Shown here: positions 46,616-56,966 of the stretch, one piece after another
How positions within the stretch are numbered: the first letter of the stretch is position 1
Layout: each line of letters opens with the position of its first letter
NCBI RefSeq assembly: GCF_902860225.1
Contig: NZ_LR794158.1
Location: 186,001-250,000 of the forward strand
From: Azoamicus ciliaticola
Lineage (GTDB): Bacteria; Pseudomonadota; Gammaproteobacteria; UBA6186; Azoamicaceae
Reading direction: 5' to 3'
DNA length: 64,000 bases
Made by a program: the position numbers and the translations under genes
The notes under the pieces: generated by a model
What the model saw: only the letters and a program-made list of their open reading frames with translations
Told to the model about the DNA's origin: nothing
Databases searched by the model: none

Positions 46616-47044
46616 CTATTTTTTAAAATTAATTTTCAAAGCTTCAGCTAAAGTATGCCAAATCAATGTAGCACATTTAACTCTGGCAGGATACTTTCTA
46701 ACATTAGCCAAAGCATTTAAATCACAATAAACTTCATCATAACATATAGACTTTTCATCTTTAATAATCTTTATAAAATAAATAAATAAAGTCTCTGTAA
46801 TTTTAATCGATTTATTTTTTAATAATAATGTTAATACAGAAGCAGACGCAGTAGAAACGGAACATCCTATTCCCATAAAAGAAATATCAATTAAAACCTC
46901 ATTTTCAACACATAAATAAATGTCAAACTTATCACCACACAAATGATTAAATCCTGTTGAAAAATGAGTGAATTTATCTAAAATAACTCTATTTCTAGGA
47001 TTAATACCATGATCAAGTATTAAGTCTTTGTACAAATCAAGCAT
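46616..47044 (-). CDS. sufU: SufU-type Fe-S scaffold / sulfur-transfer protein
   Basis: The 142-residue protein has the SufU/IscU ligands: Cys and Asp in HLCGDKFD, Cys in GIGCSVSTASASV and Cys in RVKCATLIWHTL, plus PRNR near the start. In Gram-positive bacteria SufU takes sulfur from SufS; in IscU the same residues build a [2Fe-2S] cluster. The insertion typical of SufU between the second and third cysteine is present. ATG 47044 lies seven bases after sufS; the frame is open further up but overlaps sufS. It closes the sufBCDSU operon and takes the place of SufE. Confidence 0.88.
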   Translation of the reverse strand: MLDLYKDLILDHGINPRNRVILDKFTHFSTGFNHLCGDKFDIYLCVENEVLIDISFMGIGCSVSTASASVLTLLLKNKSIKITETLFIYFIKIIKDEKSICYDEVYCDLNALANVRKYPARVKCATLIWHTLAEALKINFKK

Positions 47045-47051
47045 AACAAAC

Positions 47052-48275
47052 CTAAGAAAATATTTTCTTAGCCTCAAAAATAGATTTTATTAAAACATCT
47101 ATATCAGAAAAAATATTGTAAAAACTCAAAGATACTCTAATAGAAGACGAAATATTATAGAAATTCATAACAGGCATACAACAATGATGACCAGTTCTAA
47201 CAGAAACACCATAATGATCTGCTACAGTAGCAAAATCATGTGGATGAATTCCATCTAATAAAAAAGAAATTATACTTGAATTATTATTAGGAGAACCAAT
47301 TATTTTTACATAAGGTATTTCAAATAACCTATTGCACAAATAATTAAATAACTCTTTTTTATAAAGAAAAAAATCATCCAAATTATAAAAATTTAAAAAA
47401 TCAATAAGAGCTCCAAAAGCTATAACATTAGCTATAGCTGGTGTGCCAGCTTCAAACTTATAAGGTAAATCATTCCATATTATATTGGAAAAACTAACGC
47501 TTTTTATCATGTCTCCACCACCTTGATATGGAATCATACTATCTAAAAAAGAAGTTTTAGCATATAACACACCAAGACCATTCGGTCCATGCATTTTATG
47601 AGAAGAAAAAACATAAAAATCACAATCTATATCTTTTAAATCTACTTTACAATGAGAAAATGATTGTGCACCATCTATTAAAACAGGAACATTAACTGAA
47701 TGTGCTAAAGAAATGATTCGTTTAATATCATTAATAGTACCTATAGAATTTGAAACATGTGCTACAGATAAAATTTTTGTTTTATGCGTTAACAAAGATT
47801 CAATTTTAGAATAATCTATAGACCCATCATTTAACATAGGTATGATTTTCAATCTTGCATTAAATTCTTTGCACAACATATACCACGGAACTATATTAGA
47901 ATGATGTTCCATTTGCGAAATAAGTACTTCATCTCCAGACTTTAATATCGGTCTTAAATAACTATTAGCAATTAAATTTATACCTTCAGTAGTATTTCTA
48001 ACAAAAATAAAATTTCTGTAATCTTCTCCATTTAAAAAAATATTAAGCTTATTTCTAACATTTTCATATTTTTCTGTTGCTACTTCACTTAAATAATAAG
48101 CACCTCTATGAATATTAGCATTATATTTAGAATAATATTCACTAAAAGAACTTATAACACACTCTGGAACTTGCGTAATAGCAGCATTATCCAAATAAAC
48201 CAATTTATTACCATTAACTTTAATATTTAAAATTGGAAATTTTTTTCTAAAATCATCTAAATCTACAGTTTTCAT
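47052..48275 (-). CDS. sufS: Cysteine desulfurase SufS
   Basis: PLP enzyme that releases sulfur from cysteine as a persulfide. The PLP lysine is in FSSHKMHGPNGLGVLY (around residue 225), the PLP-phosphate region in THVSNSIGT/HVSN, and the active cysteine in VRTGHHCCMP (around residue 363). At 407 residues it matches E. coli SufS (406). It is two bases downstream of sufD. Confidence 0.96.
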   Translation of the reverse strand: MKTVDLDDFRKKFPILNIKVNGNKLVYLDNAAITQVPECVISSFSEYYSKYNANIHRGAYYLSEVATEKYENVRNKLNIFLNGEDYRNFIFVRNTTEGINLIANSYLRPILKSGDEVLISQMEHHSNIVPWYMLCKEFNARLKIIPMLNDGSIDYSKIESLLTHKTKILSVAHVSNSIGTINDIKRIISLAHSVNVPVLIDGAQSFSHCKVDLKDIDCDFYVFSSHKMHGPNGLGVLYAKTSFLDSMIPYQGGGDMIKSVSFSNIIWNDLPYKFEAGTPAIANVIAFGALIDFLNFYNLDDFFLYKKELFNYLCNRLFEIPYVKIIGSPNNNSSIISFLLDGIHPHDFATVADHYGVSVRTGHHCCMPVMNFYNISSSIRVSLSFYNIFSDIDVLIKSIFEAKKIFS

Positions 48276-48277
48276 AA

Positions 48278-49534
48278 TTAATATTTATAATATTTTTCAA
48301 ATAAAAAAACAAATATATTAAAATAATATAAACTAACATCACAAATAATATCATTTAAAAAAGCATGTATTAATAAATTTATACACTCATCCTTAGAAAA
48401 ACCTCTAGACATAAGATAAAATAAAACTTCTTCTTCTAAAAATCCAATAGTTGCTCCATGAAAACATTTAACATGATTATTTTTAATAGCCAATTCTGGT
48501 AACATATTTATGCTAGAAAAATTATCTAATAACAAACTTTTACAAATTACTCCACCATCTGAATTATAAAAATTAAAATCTACATCAATTAAAGCGTTAA
48601 AATTGCAAATAGAAAAATCAGATAAAACAGATTTAAATAAAACTCTGCTAAATGAATTATTTCCATAATGATAAACTTTAGTTGTAATATCATTTTTTGA
48701 TTTAAACTTTAACAACCTAACAACATTTGCAGCAACTTTAGAAAAAACATCAAAAAGAAAAAAATAACAATTAGTTTTAGAATTAGCGCACCCAAATAAA
48801 TGATTATTATAGTTCAACGAAGAATTATTATAAATTTTACTGTAAATAGAATATGTATCAAAAGAATTTAAATTAGATTCATTTAAAAAAAAATAATTAA
48901 CTTTTGAATATTTTTCTAAACACATATAATTATTATAATTTACAAATACTTTATCAGACATATTATTTACATAATTAAAAATATTTAAATTCGAACAATT
49001 TTCTATTTTTAAAAAGATTCTCGGAGAATAAAAATTACATTCGTAATCATTATTAAAAAAATTTAAAATATATATAGGTTTATTATTAAAATTATCATTT
49101 AAAATAGAAAAATATCTTATTTTTTTATAAAATAAAATATTAATAATAAAAAATATATTCAGATTTTTTAAAATACATTCATCATTAAAAAATGAAACAT
49201 TTTTTATAAAATTATCATCAAAACAATCAAAAGTATTTAAAACTATATTTGCATTAAAATTTTCTGTTAAAATAAGATGATCATTTAAAAACACACAAAT
49301 TGGCGAACCATCTACAATATTGAAATTTACATATTTTTTATAATCAAAACTAAAGTTTTGTTTAGTTACAATAGAATCAATGCAAGAAAAATCTATATTC
49401 TTAATCAAAAATGAATCATTTAAATAATCAGATTCTAGATATTTATTAAAAAAATTTTTTAATACATCAATATCTAATTCAGATGTTGTTAAATTATTAA
49501 ATAAATTACTTAAATAAAAAACATTATTATCCAT
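48278..49534 (-). CDS. sufD: Fe-S assembly protein SufD
   Basis: SufD pairs with SufB in the SufBC2D scaffold. The recognisable part is the C terminus: INMLPELAIKNNHVKCFHGATIGFLEEEVLFYLMSRGFSKDE, given here in two motif blocks, matching the family's HGAT box with the histidine used in cluster building. The first 300 residues are a diverged beta-helix very rich in Asn, Phe and Ser. At 418 residues it has normal length (E. coli 423). It follows sufC by eight bases. Confidence 0.9.
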   Translation of the reverse strand: MDNNVFYLSNLFNNLTTSELDIDVLKNFFNKYLESDYLNDSFLIKNIDFSCIDSIVTKQNFSFDYKKYVNFNIVDGSPICVFLNDHLILTENFNANIVLNTFDCFDDNFIKNVSFFNDECILKNLNIFFIINILFYKKIRYFSILNDNFNNKPIYILNFFNNDYECNFYSPRIFLKIENCSNLNIFNYVNNMSDKVFVNYNNYMCLEKYSKVNYFFLNESNLNSFDTYSIYSKIYNNSSLNYNNHLFGCANSKTNCYFFLFDVFSKVAANVVRLLKFKSKNDITTKVYHYGNNSFSRVLFKSVLSDFSICNFNALIDVDFNFYNSDGGVICKSLLLDNFSSINMLPELAIKNNHVKCFHGATIGFLEEEVLFYLMSRGFSKDECINLLIHAFLNDIICDVSLYYFNIFVFLFEKYYKY

Positions 49535-49542
49535 AAAATATA

Positions 49543-50295
49543 CTACGTAAATTGAAAATACCCATTACTATTAATATCATTTAATAACTCCGTATTTCCA
49601 GTTTTTACAATTTTCCCATCACACATAACATGAATAAAATCTATATCAATATATTCTAATATTCTAGTATAATGTGTTATAATCAAAAAAGAACTATTTT
49701 TATTTTTAAAATTATTTATAGACTTAAAAACATTTTTTAAAGAATCAACATCCAAGCCAGAATCAATTTCATCTAAAATAGATAAACGCGGTTTTAAAAG
49801 TAATAGTTGTAAAACTTCATTTTTTTTCTTTTCGCCACCAGAAAAATCTACATTTAAATACCTATTTAATAATTTTTCGTCCATTGACAATGACGTCATA
49901 TAAGTTTTTACTTCATTCAAAAAAGAAATATTATCTAATGGTTCAATACCATTTATTTTACGTCTATAATTTAAAAAAGATTTAAAAAAATCTAAATTGG
50001 AAACTCCTGGTATATCAATTGGATTCTGAAAACTTAAAAACATTCCATTTAAAGAAATCTCATTTTTAGCTAGCTTAAATAAATCAACACCATTAAATAA
50101 TACAGAACCAGAAAAAGAATAATTAACATAATCACCAGCTAAAAATCTTGCTAAAGTACTTTTTCCAACACCATTAGGCCCCATAATAACATGAACTTCA
50201 CCAGGTAACATATTTAAATTAAAATCATTTATTATTTTTTTATCATTTAAAGATACAAACAAATTAGATATTTCTAAAACAAAATTTTTACTCAT
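49543..50295 (-). CDS. sufC: Fe-S assembly ATPase SufC
   Basis: The ABC-type ATPase has Walker [11 protein letters not shown] (residues 39-48), Q-loop [11 protein letters not shown], signature [13 protein letters not shown] and Walker [13 protein letters not shown], all typical of SufC. It drives conformational change in SufB-SufD during cluster assembly. At 250 residues it is complete. It overlaps sufB by four bases. Confidence 0.96.
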   Translation of the reverse strand: MSKNFVLEISNLFVSLNDKKIINDFNLNMLPGEVHVIMGPNGVGKSTLARFLAGDYVNYSFSGSVLFNGVDLFKLAKNEISLNGMFLSFQNPIDIPGVSNLDFFKSFLNYRRKINGIEPLDNISFLNEVKTYMTSLSMDEKLLNRYLNVDFSGGEKKKNEVLQLLLLKPRLSILDEIDSGLDVDSLKNVFKSINNFKNKNSSFLIITHYTRILEYIDIDFIHVMCDGKIVKTGNTELLNDINSNGYFQFT

Positions 50296-51731
50296 CCTAC
50301 TGCACCTTCTAAACTTAAATCTAATAACCTTTGAGCTTCCAATAAAAACTCTAAAGGTAATTCACTAATAACTTGTTTACAAAAACCATTAACTATAATA
50401 CAAATGGCACCTTCTTCATTTAACCCACGTTGCATACAATAAAACAATTGTTCATCACTAATTTTTCCAGTAACTGCTTCATGTTCAATTTTAGAAGTGG
50501 AATTTTTACTTTTTATACTAGGATAAGTATAAGCAGAACATTTATTTCCAAATAACAAAGAATCACATTTAGTATAATTTTTTGAATAAAAAGAATTAGA
50601 TAACATTGAAACAATACCTCTATAAGTATTTTTAGAATTACCCGAAGAAATACCCTTTGCAATAATAACACTAGTGGTATTTTTACCAACATGAATCATT
50701 TTTGTACCAGTGTCTGCTTGTTGAAAATTATTTGTCACAGCAACAGAATAAAATTCTCCAGTACTATAATCGCCTTTCAAAATAACAGATGGATATTTCC
50801 AAGTTATGGAAGACCCAACTTCTATTTGATTCCACGTTATTTTTGAACCAATTCCTAAACATAACCCTCTTTTAGTAACAAAATTATAAATACCACCCTT
50901 CCCATTAGAATCTCCTGGATACCAATTCTGAACAGTAGAATACTTAACTGAAGCATTATCCAAAGCGATTATTTCAACAACGGCAGCATGTAATTGATTT
51001 TCATCTCTAATCGGAGCAGTACATCCTTCTAAATACGTAACACCGCTATTCTTATCAGCAATAATCAAAGTTCTCTCAAATTGTCCAATTTTAGCAGAAT
51101 TTATTCTAAAATAAGTAGATAAATCCATAGGACAAATAACATTTTTAGGAATATAACAAAAAGATCCATCACTAAAAACAGCTGAATTCAATGCAGCAAA
51201 AAAATTATCAGAATAGGAAACAACACTACCCAAATACTTTGAAACCAAATCAGGAAAATTAATAACAGCGTCAGAAAAAGAACAAAAAATAATACCATAT
51301 TTAGCTAATTCTTCTTTAAACGTAGTAATTACAGAAACACTATCAAAAACTGCATCAACAGCAATGCCAGAAATACGTTTCTGTTCATCTAAAGAAATTC
51401 CAAGTCTATTATAAGTATCCACTATCCTAGGATCTAATTCATCTAAAGAATTAATATTTTTTTTAATGTTTGGAGCAGAATAATAAATTATGTCATCATA
51501 TTTTATAACATCATAAAAAACATTTCCCCATTTTGGTTCTTTCATGCATTTCCATTTATAATAAGCCTTCAATCTAAAATCTAATAAAAAATCTGGTTCA
51601 GATTTTTTATTAGATATCAACCTAATAACATCTTCATTTATTCCAGGTAATATACTATCAGAATCAATATCAGTATTAAATCCAGCAGCATATTCTCTTT
51701 TAATAAATTGTTCTAAATTTATCTTAGTCAA
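50292..51731 (-). CDS. sufB: Fe-S scaffold SufB (TTG start)
   Basis: The core scaffold of the SUF pathway, 479 residues. Conserved elements are [11 protein letters not shown] and [16 protein letters not shown] at the N terminus, and in the C-terminal half [14 protein letters not shown], the cluster cysteine in [12 protein letters not shown] and [18 protein letters not shown]. The start is TTG at 51731, with GAGGA eight bases upstream and agreement with the family start. It heads sufBCDSU; its promoter lies in the 72-base divergent spacer shared with argS. No sufA or iscR is seen. Confidence 0.96.
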   Translation of the reverse strand: MTKINLEQFIKREYAAGFNTDIDSDSILPGINEDVIRLISNKKSEPDFLLDFRLKAYYKWKCMKEPKWGNVFYDVIKYDDIIYYSAPNIKKNINSLDELDPRIVDTYNRLGISLDEQKRISGIAVDAVFDSVSVITTFKEELAKYGIIFCSFSDAVINFPDLVSKYLGSVVSYSDNFFAALNSAVFSDGSFCYIPKNVICPMDLSTYFRINSAKIGQFERTLIIADKNSGVTYLEGCTAPIRDENQLHAAVVEIIALDNASVKYSTVQNWYPGDSNGKGGIYNFVTKRGLCLGIGSKITWNQIEVGSSITWKYPSVILKGDYSTGEFYSVAVTNNFQQADTGTKMIHVGKNTTSVIIAKGISSGNSKNTYRGIVSMLSNSFYSKNYTKCDSLLFGNKCSAYTYPSIKSKNSTSKIEHEAVTGKISDEQLFYCMQRGLNEEGAICIIVNGFCKQVISELPLEFLLEAQRLLDLSLEGAVG

Positions 51732-51803
51732 AATAATTCCTCAAAATATATAATTGAATTCAAAAAAAATTTTTTATAACATTAAAAAAAATAACAAAAA
51801 AAA

Positions 51804-53519
51804 ATGATAAAAACTATTAAAACAATATGCTATAGAGCAATTATAAAAAAATTTCCAATTTTACACAAACAATTAAAATTAAAAGATATAGATGTATCAC
51901 AATCAAAAGACACTGCAAAATATCATTTTCAATTTAATGGTGTTATGAAGCTGTCTCAATATACAAAAGAACATCCATTAAATATAGCAAAAAAAATACA
52001 AGAAAGTATAGAACAAATAATATCAAACGAATTTTTAACTTCAGAAATAACACATCCAGGATTTATAAATTTCAAAATAAATCAAAAACTTATTAAAAAA
52101 AAATTAAACAAATTATTTAAAAAAATTAAAATAAAAAATAAAGAAAAAATAATAATAGACTATTCAAGTCCAAATATAGCAAAAGATATGCATGTTGGGC
52201 ATTTAAGATCAACAATAATAGGCGATTGTCTTGCAAAAATACTAAAATACACAGGAAATACCGTAATTAAAATAAGTCATTTAGGTGATTGGGGCACACA
52301 ATTTGGAATATTAATAAATTATATAAAGAACAAATATAATACTCAAACAATTAAAAAATTACCGCTACAAAAATTATCAGAATTATACAAAGATGCTCAA
52401 AAAAAATTCGAAACTGATAATAGTTTCAAAGAACATGCAAAAAAAGAAGTAATAAAACTTCAAAATAAGGAAAAAAATACGATAAACATATGGAAAGAAA
52501 TAAATAAAATATCAAAAAAAGAATATAAAAAAATATACGACTTATTAAATATTAAAATAAAGTACAAAGGTGAATCATTTTATAATGATTTAATAAATCC
52601 ATTAATAAAAAAATTTGAAAAAAAAAATATCATAGAAATATCTAATAATGCTAAATGTATATATATAGACGGAATGATAAACAAAGAAAATTTACCACTG
52701 CCATTAATAATAAAAAAATCTGATGGCGGATCAAATTATGCAACAACTGATTTAGCAGCATTATACTATAGAATAAAATATAATAAAGCAAATAAAATAA
52801 TATATATAACAGATGTCGGGCAAAGCATGCATTTTAAAATGGTTTTTGAAGCAATTAAAAAAAGTGAAATAAATAAAAATACACACTTAATACACTTACC
52901 AATTGGGTTAATGCTAACTTCTGATGGGAAAAAAATTAAAACTAGATCAGGTGAATCTGAAAAATTAATATCTTTGTTAAAAAAAGCAATAAACTACTCA
53001 AAAAAAATACTAAAAAGTAAAAATAATAAAATTAACAAAACTATGTTAAATAATAGTGCAAAAATATTAGGTATAAATACAATTAAATATTCAGATTTAT
53101 CTAATAAAATAGATCAAAATTATATATTCGATTACAAAAAAATACTTCAATCTAATGGCAATACTGCATCATTTTTAAATTATGCATATGTAAGAATAAA
53201 TAGCATAAGAAATAAAATAAGGGATAATAAAAAAATAGATGAAACTATTTTAAATCTACAAGAAAAAACAGAAATAGATTTAGCTGTACATTTAACACAG
53301 TATAATTATATAATAGAAAAAACAGAAGACGAATTAAATCCTAATATTTTAACAACATATTTATATAAATTAGCAGAAAAATTCCATTCATTTTTTCATG
53401 AATGTAACGTAATAAAATCACAAAACAAAAACAGCAGATTATTACTTTGCAAAATAACAAGTAAAATTTTAAAAAGTGGAATGAGTTTATTGGGACTAAA
53501 AATAATTAAAAGAATGTAA
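51804..53519 (+). CDS. argS: Arginyl-tRNA synthetase
   Basis: Class I synthetase with the Add-1 N-terminal domain, HIGH-type motif in SPNIAKDMHVGHLRSTIIGD (around residue 120) and the KMSK region replaced by the ArgRS form SDGKKIKTRSGE. The anticodon-binding domain ends LLGLKIIKRM. At 571 residues it matches E. coli (577). ubiG begins one base after its stop, so argS-ubiG-modABC are read as one unit. Confidence 0.95.
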   Translation: MIKTIKTICYRAIIKKFPILHKQLKLKDIDVSQSKDTAKYHFQFNGVMKLSQYTKEHPLNIAKKIQESIEQIISNEFLTSEITHPGFINFKINQKLIKKKLNKLFKKIKIKNKEKIIIDYSSPNIAKDMHVGHLRSTIIGDCLAKILKYTGNTVIKISHLGDWGTQFGILINYIKNKYNTQTIKKLPLQKLSELYKDAQKKFETDNSFKEHAKKEVIKLQNKEKNTINIWKEINKISKKEYKKIYDLLNIKIKYKGESFYNDLINPLIKKFEKKNIIEISNNAKCIYIDGMINKENLPLPLIIKKSDGGSNYATTDLAALYYRIKYNKANKIIYITDVGQSMHFKMVFEAIKKSEINKNTHLIHLPIGLMLTSDGKKIKTRSGESEKLISLLKKAINYSKKILKSKNNKINKTMLNNSAKILGINTIKYSDLSNKIDQNYIFDYKKILQSNGNTASFLNYAYVRINSIRNKIRDNKKIDETILNLQEKTEIDLAVHLTQYNYIIEKTEDELNPNILTTYLYKLAEKFHSFFHECNVIKSQNKNSRLLLCKITSKILKSGMSLLGLKIIKRM

Positions 53520-53520
53520 A

Positions 53521-54198
53521 ATGAATGAAAAAAATATTTTTGACATAATATCAAAAAAGTGGTGGGATAAAAAAAATATCTGTCAGCCATTACATATAAT
53601 AAACAATATAAGATTTAATTATATAAAAAGCAAAACTAACATCATAAACAAGCATATTTTAGATTTAGGTTGTGGAGGCGGCATTCTAACAGAAAAATTA
53701 GCACACCATGGGGCTAAAATAACCGCATTAGATAAATCAAAAGAACTCATAAAAATAGCCAAATCTAGGCTAATTTTTTCATCTATTAAAATAGATTATT
53801 TGAATATAGATATAATAAATTTTCTAAAAAAATGCCAAACTAAATTCGATATAATAATATGTATGGAATTATTAGAACATATAGAAAATAAACAACCAAT
53901 AATAAACTTATTAAAAAACATACTAAATGAAAACGGAACAATAATAATATCTTCTTTAAATAAAAATATATTAACATATATTAAAATTATATTATTTGGA
54001 GAATTTATTTTTAAAAAATTACACAAAAATACACATATATTTAATAAATTAATAAAACTTGATGAAATTAAAAAATATGAAAATAAATTAAAAATAACAG
54101 ATATAAAAGAAATAAAATATGATTCAATATTTAAATATTCAAAAATAAATAAAATACCAAAAATGAATTACATATTAACTTTAAAACATGTTGAATAA
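53521..54198 (+). CDS. ubiG: Ubiquinone biosynthesis O-methyltransferase UbiG
   Basis: UbiG methylates two hydroxyls during ubiquinone synthesis using SAM. The start ISKKWWDKKNICQPLHIINNIRFNYI is the family N terminus (split motif), the SAM site is ILDLGCGGGILTEKLA (residues 47-62), and IIICMELLEHIEN follows. At 225 residues it is slightly short (E. coli 240). It implies that at least part of the ubiquinone pathway is retained, so a respiratory chain with quinone is likely. Overlaps modA by 11 bases. Confidence 0.93.
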   Translation: MNEKNIFDIISKKWWDKKNICQPLHIINNIRFNYIKSKTNIINKHILDLGCGGGILTEKLAHHGAKITALDKSKELIKIAKSRLIFSSIKIDYLNIDIINFLKKCQTKFDIIICMELLEHIENKQPIINLLKNILNENGTIIISSLNKNILTYIKIILFGEFIFKKLHKNTHIFNKLIKLDEIKKYENKLKITDIKEIKYDSIFKYSKINKIPKMNYILTLKHVE

Positions 54199-54919
54199 TT
54201 TAAAAAAAATAGCAATATTATTTATAACAAGTTATATATTTAATGCATGTTCATCACAACAAATTAACATCGCTGTTGCAGCAAATTTTTTAACTACAAC
54301 GCAAAAAATATGTTATTTTTTTGAAAAAAAATATGAAAAATGCATTATATCAATAAGTTCAGATTCTACATCTAATTTATTTACAAAAATTAAAAACAAA
54401 GCACCATTTAACATATTTATATCTGCTGACACAAAACACGCCAACATACTAGCAAAATCAAATTTTTACAAAAATAGAACACATACTTACGCAAAAGGTT
54501 ATATAACACTAAGTAAAAAACAAAAAAAAATTAAAAAACAAAATTTAAAATACATAAAAAATGAAAAATTTTTTACAATAAGTAATCCTAAACTTTCCCC
54601 ATATGGAAAATCTAGTCACAACTTTATTTTAAATCTAAAATTAAATCATAAAAAAATAATATTAGGCCCAAATATAAATCATACATTTAATCTTATAAAT
54701 AATAATACATGTAACATCGGAATAAATTCCTTCTCGCAAAATATACAAAATAAAATAAAAAAACTTACATATTGGAAAATACCAAAATATTTGCATAAAG
54801 AAATTAAACAAAAAACCATTATAATAAAAGAAAATAAAAATAAACAAAATAAACTTTTTTTTAAAAAAATAAAAAATAATAAAATAAGACACATAATAAA
54901 AACAAATGGATACAAATAA
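54188..54919 (+). CDS. modA: Molybdate-binding protein ModA
   Basis: Periplasmic binding protein for molybdate/tungstate, 243 residues. The mature start INIAVAANFLTT is the ModA signature, and SDSTSNLFTKI, NIFISADTKHA and SPYGKSSHNFI carry the serine/oxyanion contacts. The signal peptide ends FNACSS, which could be a lipobox, so the protein may be a lipoprotein instead of freely soluble. It overlaps ubiG by 11 bases and precedes modB by five. Molybdate import serves the Mo-cofactor of enzymes such as nitrate reductase. Confidence 0.92.
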   Translation: MLNNLKKIAILFITSYIFNACSSQQINIAVAANFLTTTQKICYFFEKKYEKCIISISSDSTSNLFTKIKNKAPFNIFISADTKHANILAKSNFYKNRTHTYAKGYITLSKKQKKIKKQNLKYIKNEKFFTISNPKLSPYGKSSHNFILNLKLNHKKIILGPNINHTFNLINNNTCNIGINSFSQNIQNKIKKLTYWKIPKYLHKEIKQKTIIIKENKNKQNKLFFKKIKNNKIRHIIKTNGYK

Positions 54920-54924
54920 TAAAT

Positions 54925-55596
54925 ATGAATAAACTAATATTAGAACCACTATATTTATCATTATATTTAGCTTTTATAAGTTCATTTATATTAATAATAT
55001 TATGCATGCCAATAGCTTGGTGGCTTGCAAAAACAAAAAAAATATTATTTAAAAAATTTATAGAAACAGTGATAGCTTTGCCACTAGTTTTACCACCAAC
55101 AATATTAGGCTTTTATATTTTAATAATACTAAATCAAAATACAATCATAGGTAAGTTCTGGTTTAATTTATTTGGTTCCGACATTATTTTTTCAATGTCC
55201 GGATTAATAATAGGTTCAATAATATATTCATTACCATTTGCAACGCAACCACTACAATTGTCATTTGAAAAAATAACAAAAAAAACTATAGAACAAGCAC
55301 AAATATTACAAAAATCAAATTTATTTATTATAATAAAAATAATTTTACCACTAATAAAAAATGGCATAATAAAATCATTTGTATTAAGTTTTGCTCATAC
55401 ATTAGGTGAATTTGGTGTAGTTTTAATGATAGGTGGAAATATTCCAGGGAAAACTCAAGTATTATCTATAGCAATATACGAAAAAATAGAACAGTTAGAT
55501 TATTATTCAACTCACATACTATCACTAATAACTTTACTAATATCATTTGTTATATTAATAATATTATTTAACATTAATGAAGAATATGAAACTTGA
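54925..55596 (+). CDS. modB: Molybdate ABC transporter permease ModB
   Basis: The 223-residue permease has five to six spans with family motifs PIAWWLAKTKK, ALPLVLPPTILGFYIL and the cytoplasmic coupling loop EQAQILQKSNLFIIIKIILPLIKNGI (in two parts), then HTLGEFGVVLMIGGNIPGKTQ. It forms the channel fed by ModA. It overlaps modC by 20 bases. Confidence 0.94.
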   Translation: MNKLILEPLYLSLYLAFISSFILIILCMPIAWWLAKTKKILFKKFIETVIALPLVLPPTILGFYILIILNQNTIIGKFWFNLFGSDIIFSMSGLIIGSIIYSLPFATQPLQLSFEKITKKTIEQAQILQKSNLFIIIKIILPLIKNGIIKSFVLSFAHTLGEFGVVLMIGGNIPGKTQVLSIAIYEKIEQLDYYSTHILSLITLLISFVILIILFNINEEYET

Positions 55597-56230
55597 AGCT
55601 TTTTTTTATAAAAAACTAAACACATTTACTCTAAATGTTACAATAAAAACAAATAATACAAATATAATAACAATATTAGGGGAATCAGGATCTGGGAAAA
55701 CAACTCTGTTAAATTGCATGTCTGGGTTAATAATCCCAGATAAAAGTTTTTTTAAAATAAATGATGCAATATTTAACGATTCAAAAAAAAATATTTTTAT
55801 AAAAACAAATAAAAGAAAAATAGGTTACATACGTCAAACTCCAACATTATTCGCTAACTTATCTGTATACGAAAATATATGCATAGGACTAGCACCACAA
55901 AAAAAAAATAAAAACATAAAAAACTTAATAAACATTTTACAATTAAATAAAATATTAAAAAGAAAAATAACAAATTTATCTGGCGGTGAAAAACAAAGAG
56001 TTATGATAATGCAAATTCTACTTATGGATCCAAAGATAATATTATTAGACGAGCCATTAACAAATCAAGATGAAAACATTAAAAAAATAATAATAAAATA
56101 TATTAAACATTTAAATGAAAAATTAAACATTCCCATAATATGGGTATCACATAACATAAAAGAATTAGAATTAATATCAAAAAAAACATTATATCTTACA
56201 AAAGGGAAAATAATATATTCAAACTTTTAA
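55577..56230 (+). CDS. modC: Molybdate ABC transporter ATPase ModC, without regulatory domain
   Basis: The ATPase has Walker A GESGSGKTTL (residues 35-44), Q-loop GYIRQTPTLFANLSV, signature LSGGEKQRVMI and Walker B IILLDEPLTNQD. The protein stops at 217 residues, while most ModC have about 350 because of a C-terminal MOP (molybdate-binding) domain that inhibits transport when molybdate is plentiful. That domain is absent, so uptake would lack this feedback. It converges on moeB with a four-base overlap. Confidence 0.93.
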   Translation: MKNMKLEAFFYKKLNTFTLNVTIKTNNTNIITILGESGSGKTTLLNCMSGLIIPDKSFFKINDAIFNDSKKNIFIKTNKRKIGYIRQTPTLFANLSVYENICIGLAPQKKNKNIKNLINILQLNKILKRKITNLSGGEKQRVMIMQILLMDPKIILLDEPLTNQDENIKKIIIKYIKHLNEKLNIPIIWVSHNIKELELISKKTLYLTKGKIIYSNF

Positions 56231-56964
56231 TTACAAATATTACAATATTGTTTTTTATCAAATTTTAAAATTAAAAAATCTAAATTTTTAAAATCAAAAA
56301 ATAAAATTTTGGACAACAAAGTATTATAATTATAATTATTATTTTTATTTAACAAAAACTTAACACACTCTATAGCCTGAAAAGCACCTATAGCTCCAGC
56401 AACTGGGCCTAACACTCCGTGTCCCAAAAAATTTACATACGAAAAATCTTTATATAAACAATTATAACATCCAAAATTACGTGAAAATATAGAAATACAC
56501 CCATTAAAACCCAAGATAGATCCGTATATAACGGGTATATTTAACTTAATGCCACATTCATTAACAAAAAACTTAGATTCTAAAGAATCGGTACAATCCA
56601 ATATAACATCATAACTAATCATAATATCTAAAAAATTATCACGTGATAAACGTTCATTATAAGTAAATATATTAGTAGTATTATTTATCTTTCTTAAAAA
56701 ATCTTCAGCACAATAAACTTTGCTCTTGCCTAAATCAAAAATATTATACATAAATTGTCTATTCAAATTACTTAAATCGACTTTATCAAAATCAATAATT
56801 CCTAAAGAACCGATTCCACAAGAAGCAAGATAGACCAATGCAGAACTACCTAATCCACCAGCACCAACGCACAAAACCTTAGATTTCAAAAGTATATCTT
56901 GCCCCAAAATACCAATATCAGATAAAACAATATGTCTAATATAACGCTTATAAAAATTGTACAT
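56227..56964 (-). CDS. moeB: MoeB/ThiF-type adenylyltransferase
   Basis: The E1-like enzyme activates the C terminus of a sulfur carrier (MoaD or ThiS) by adenylation. It has RYIRHIVLSDIGILGQ, the nucleotide site VLCVGAGGLGSSALVYLAS, DFDKVDLSNLNRQF, and two CxxC pairs for zinc (CYNC around residue 165 and CNIC at the C terminus). At 245 residues it is the short MoeB/ThiF form without rhodanese domain. Next to modABC, MoeB (molybdopterin synthase activation) is the better call; ThiF cannot be excluded. Confidence 0.87.
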   Translation of the reverse strand: MYNFYKRYIRHIVLSDIGILGQDILLKSKVLCVGAGGLGSSALVYLASCGIGSLGIIDFDKVDLSNLNRQFMYNIFDLGKSKVYCAEDFLRKINNTTNIFTYNERLSRDNFLDIMISYDVILDCTDSLESKFFVNECGIKLNIPVIYGSILGFNGCISIFSRNFGCYNCLYKDFSYVNFLGHGVLGPVAGAIGAFQAIECVKFLLNKNNNYNYNTLLSKILFFDFKNLDFLILKFDKKQYCNICN

Positions 56965-56966
56965 AA

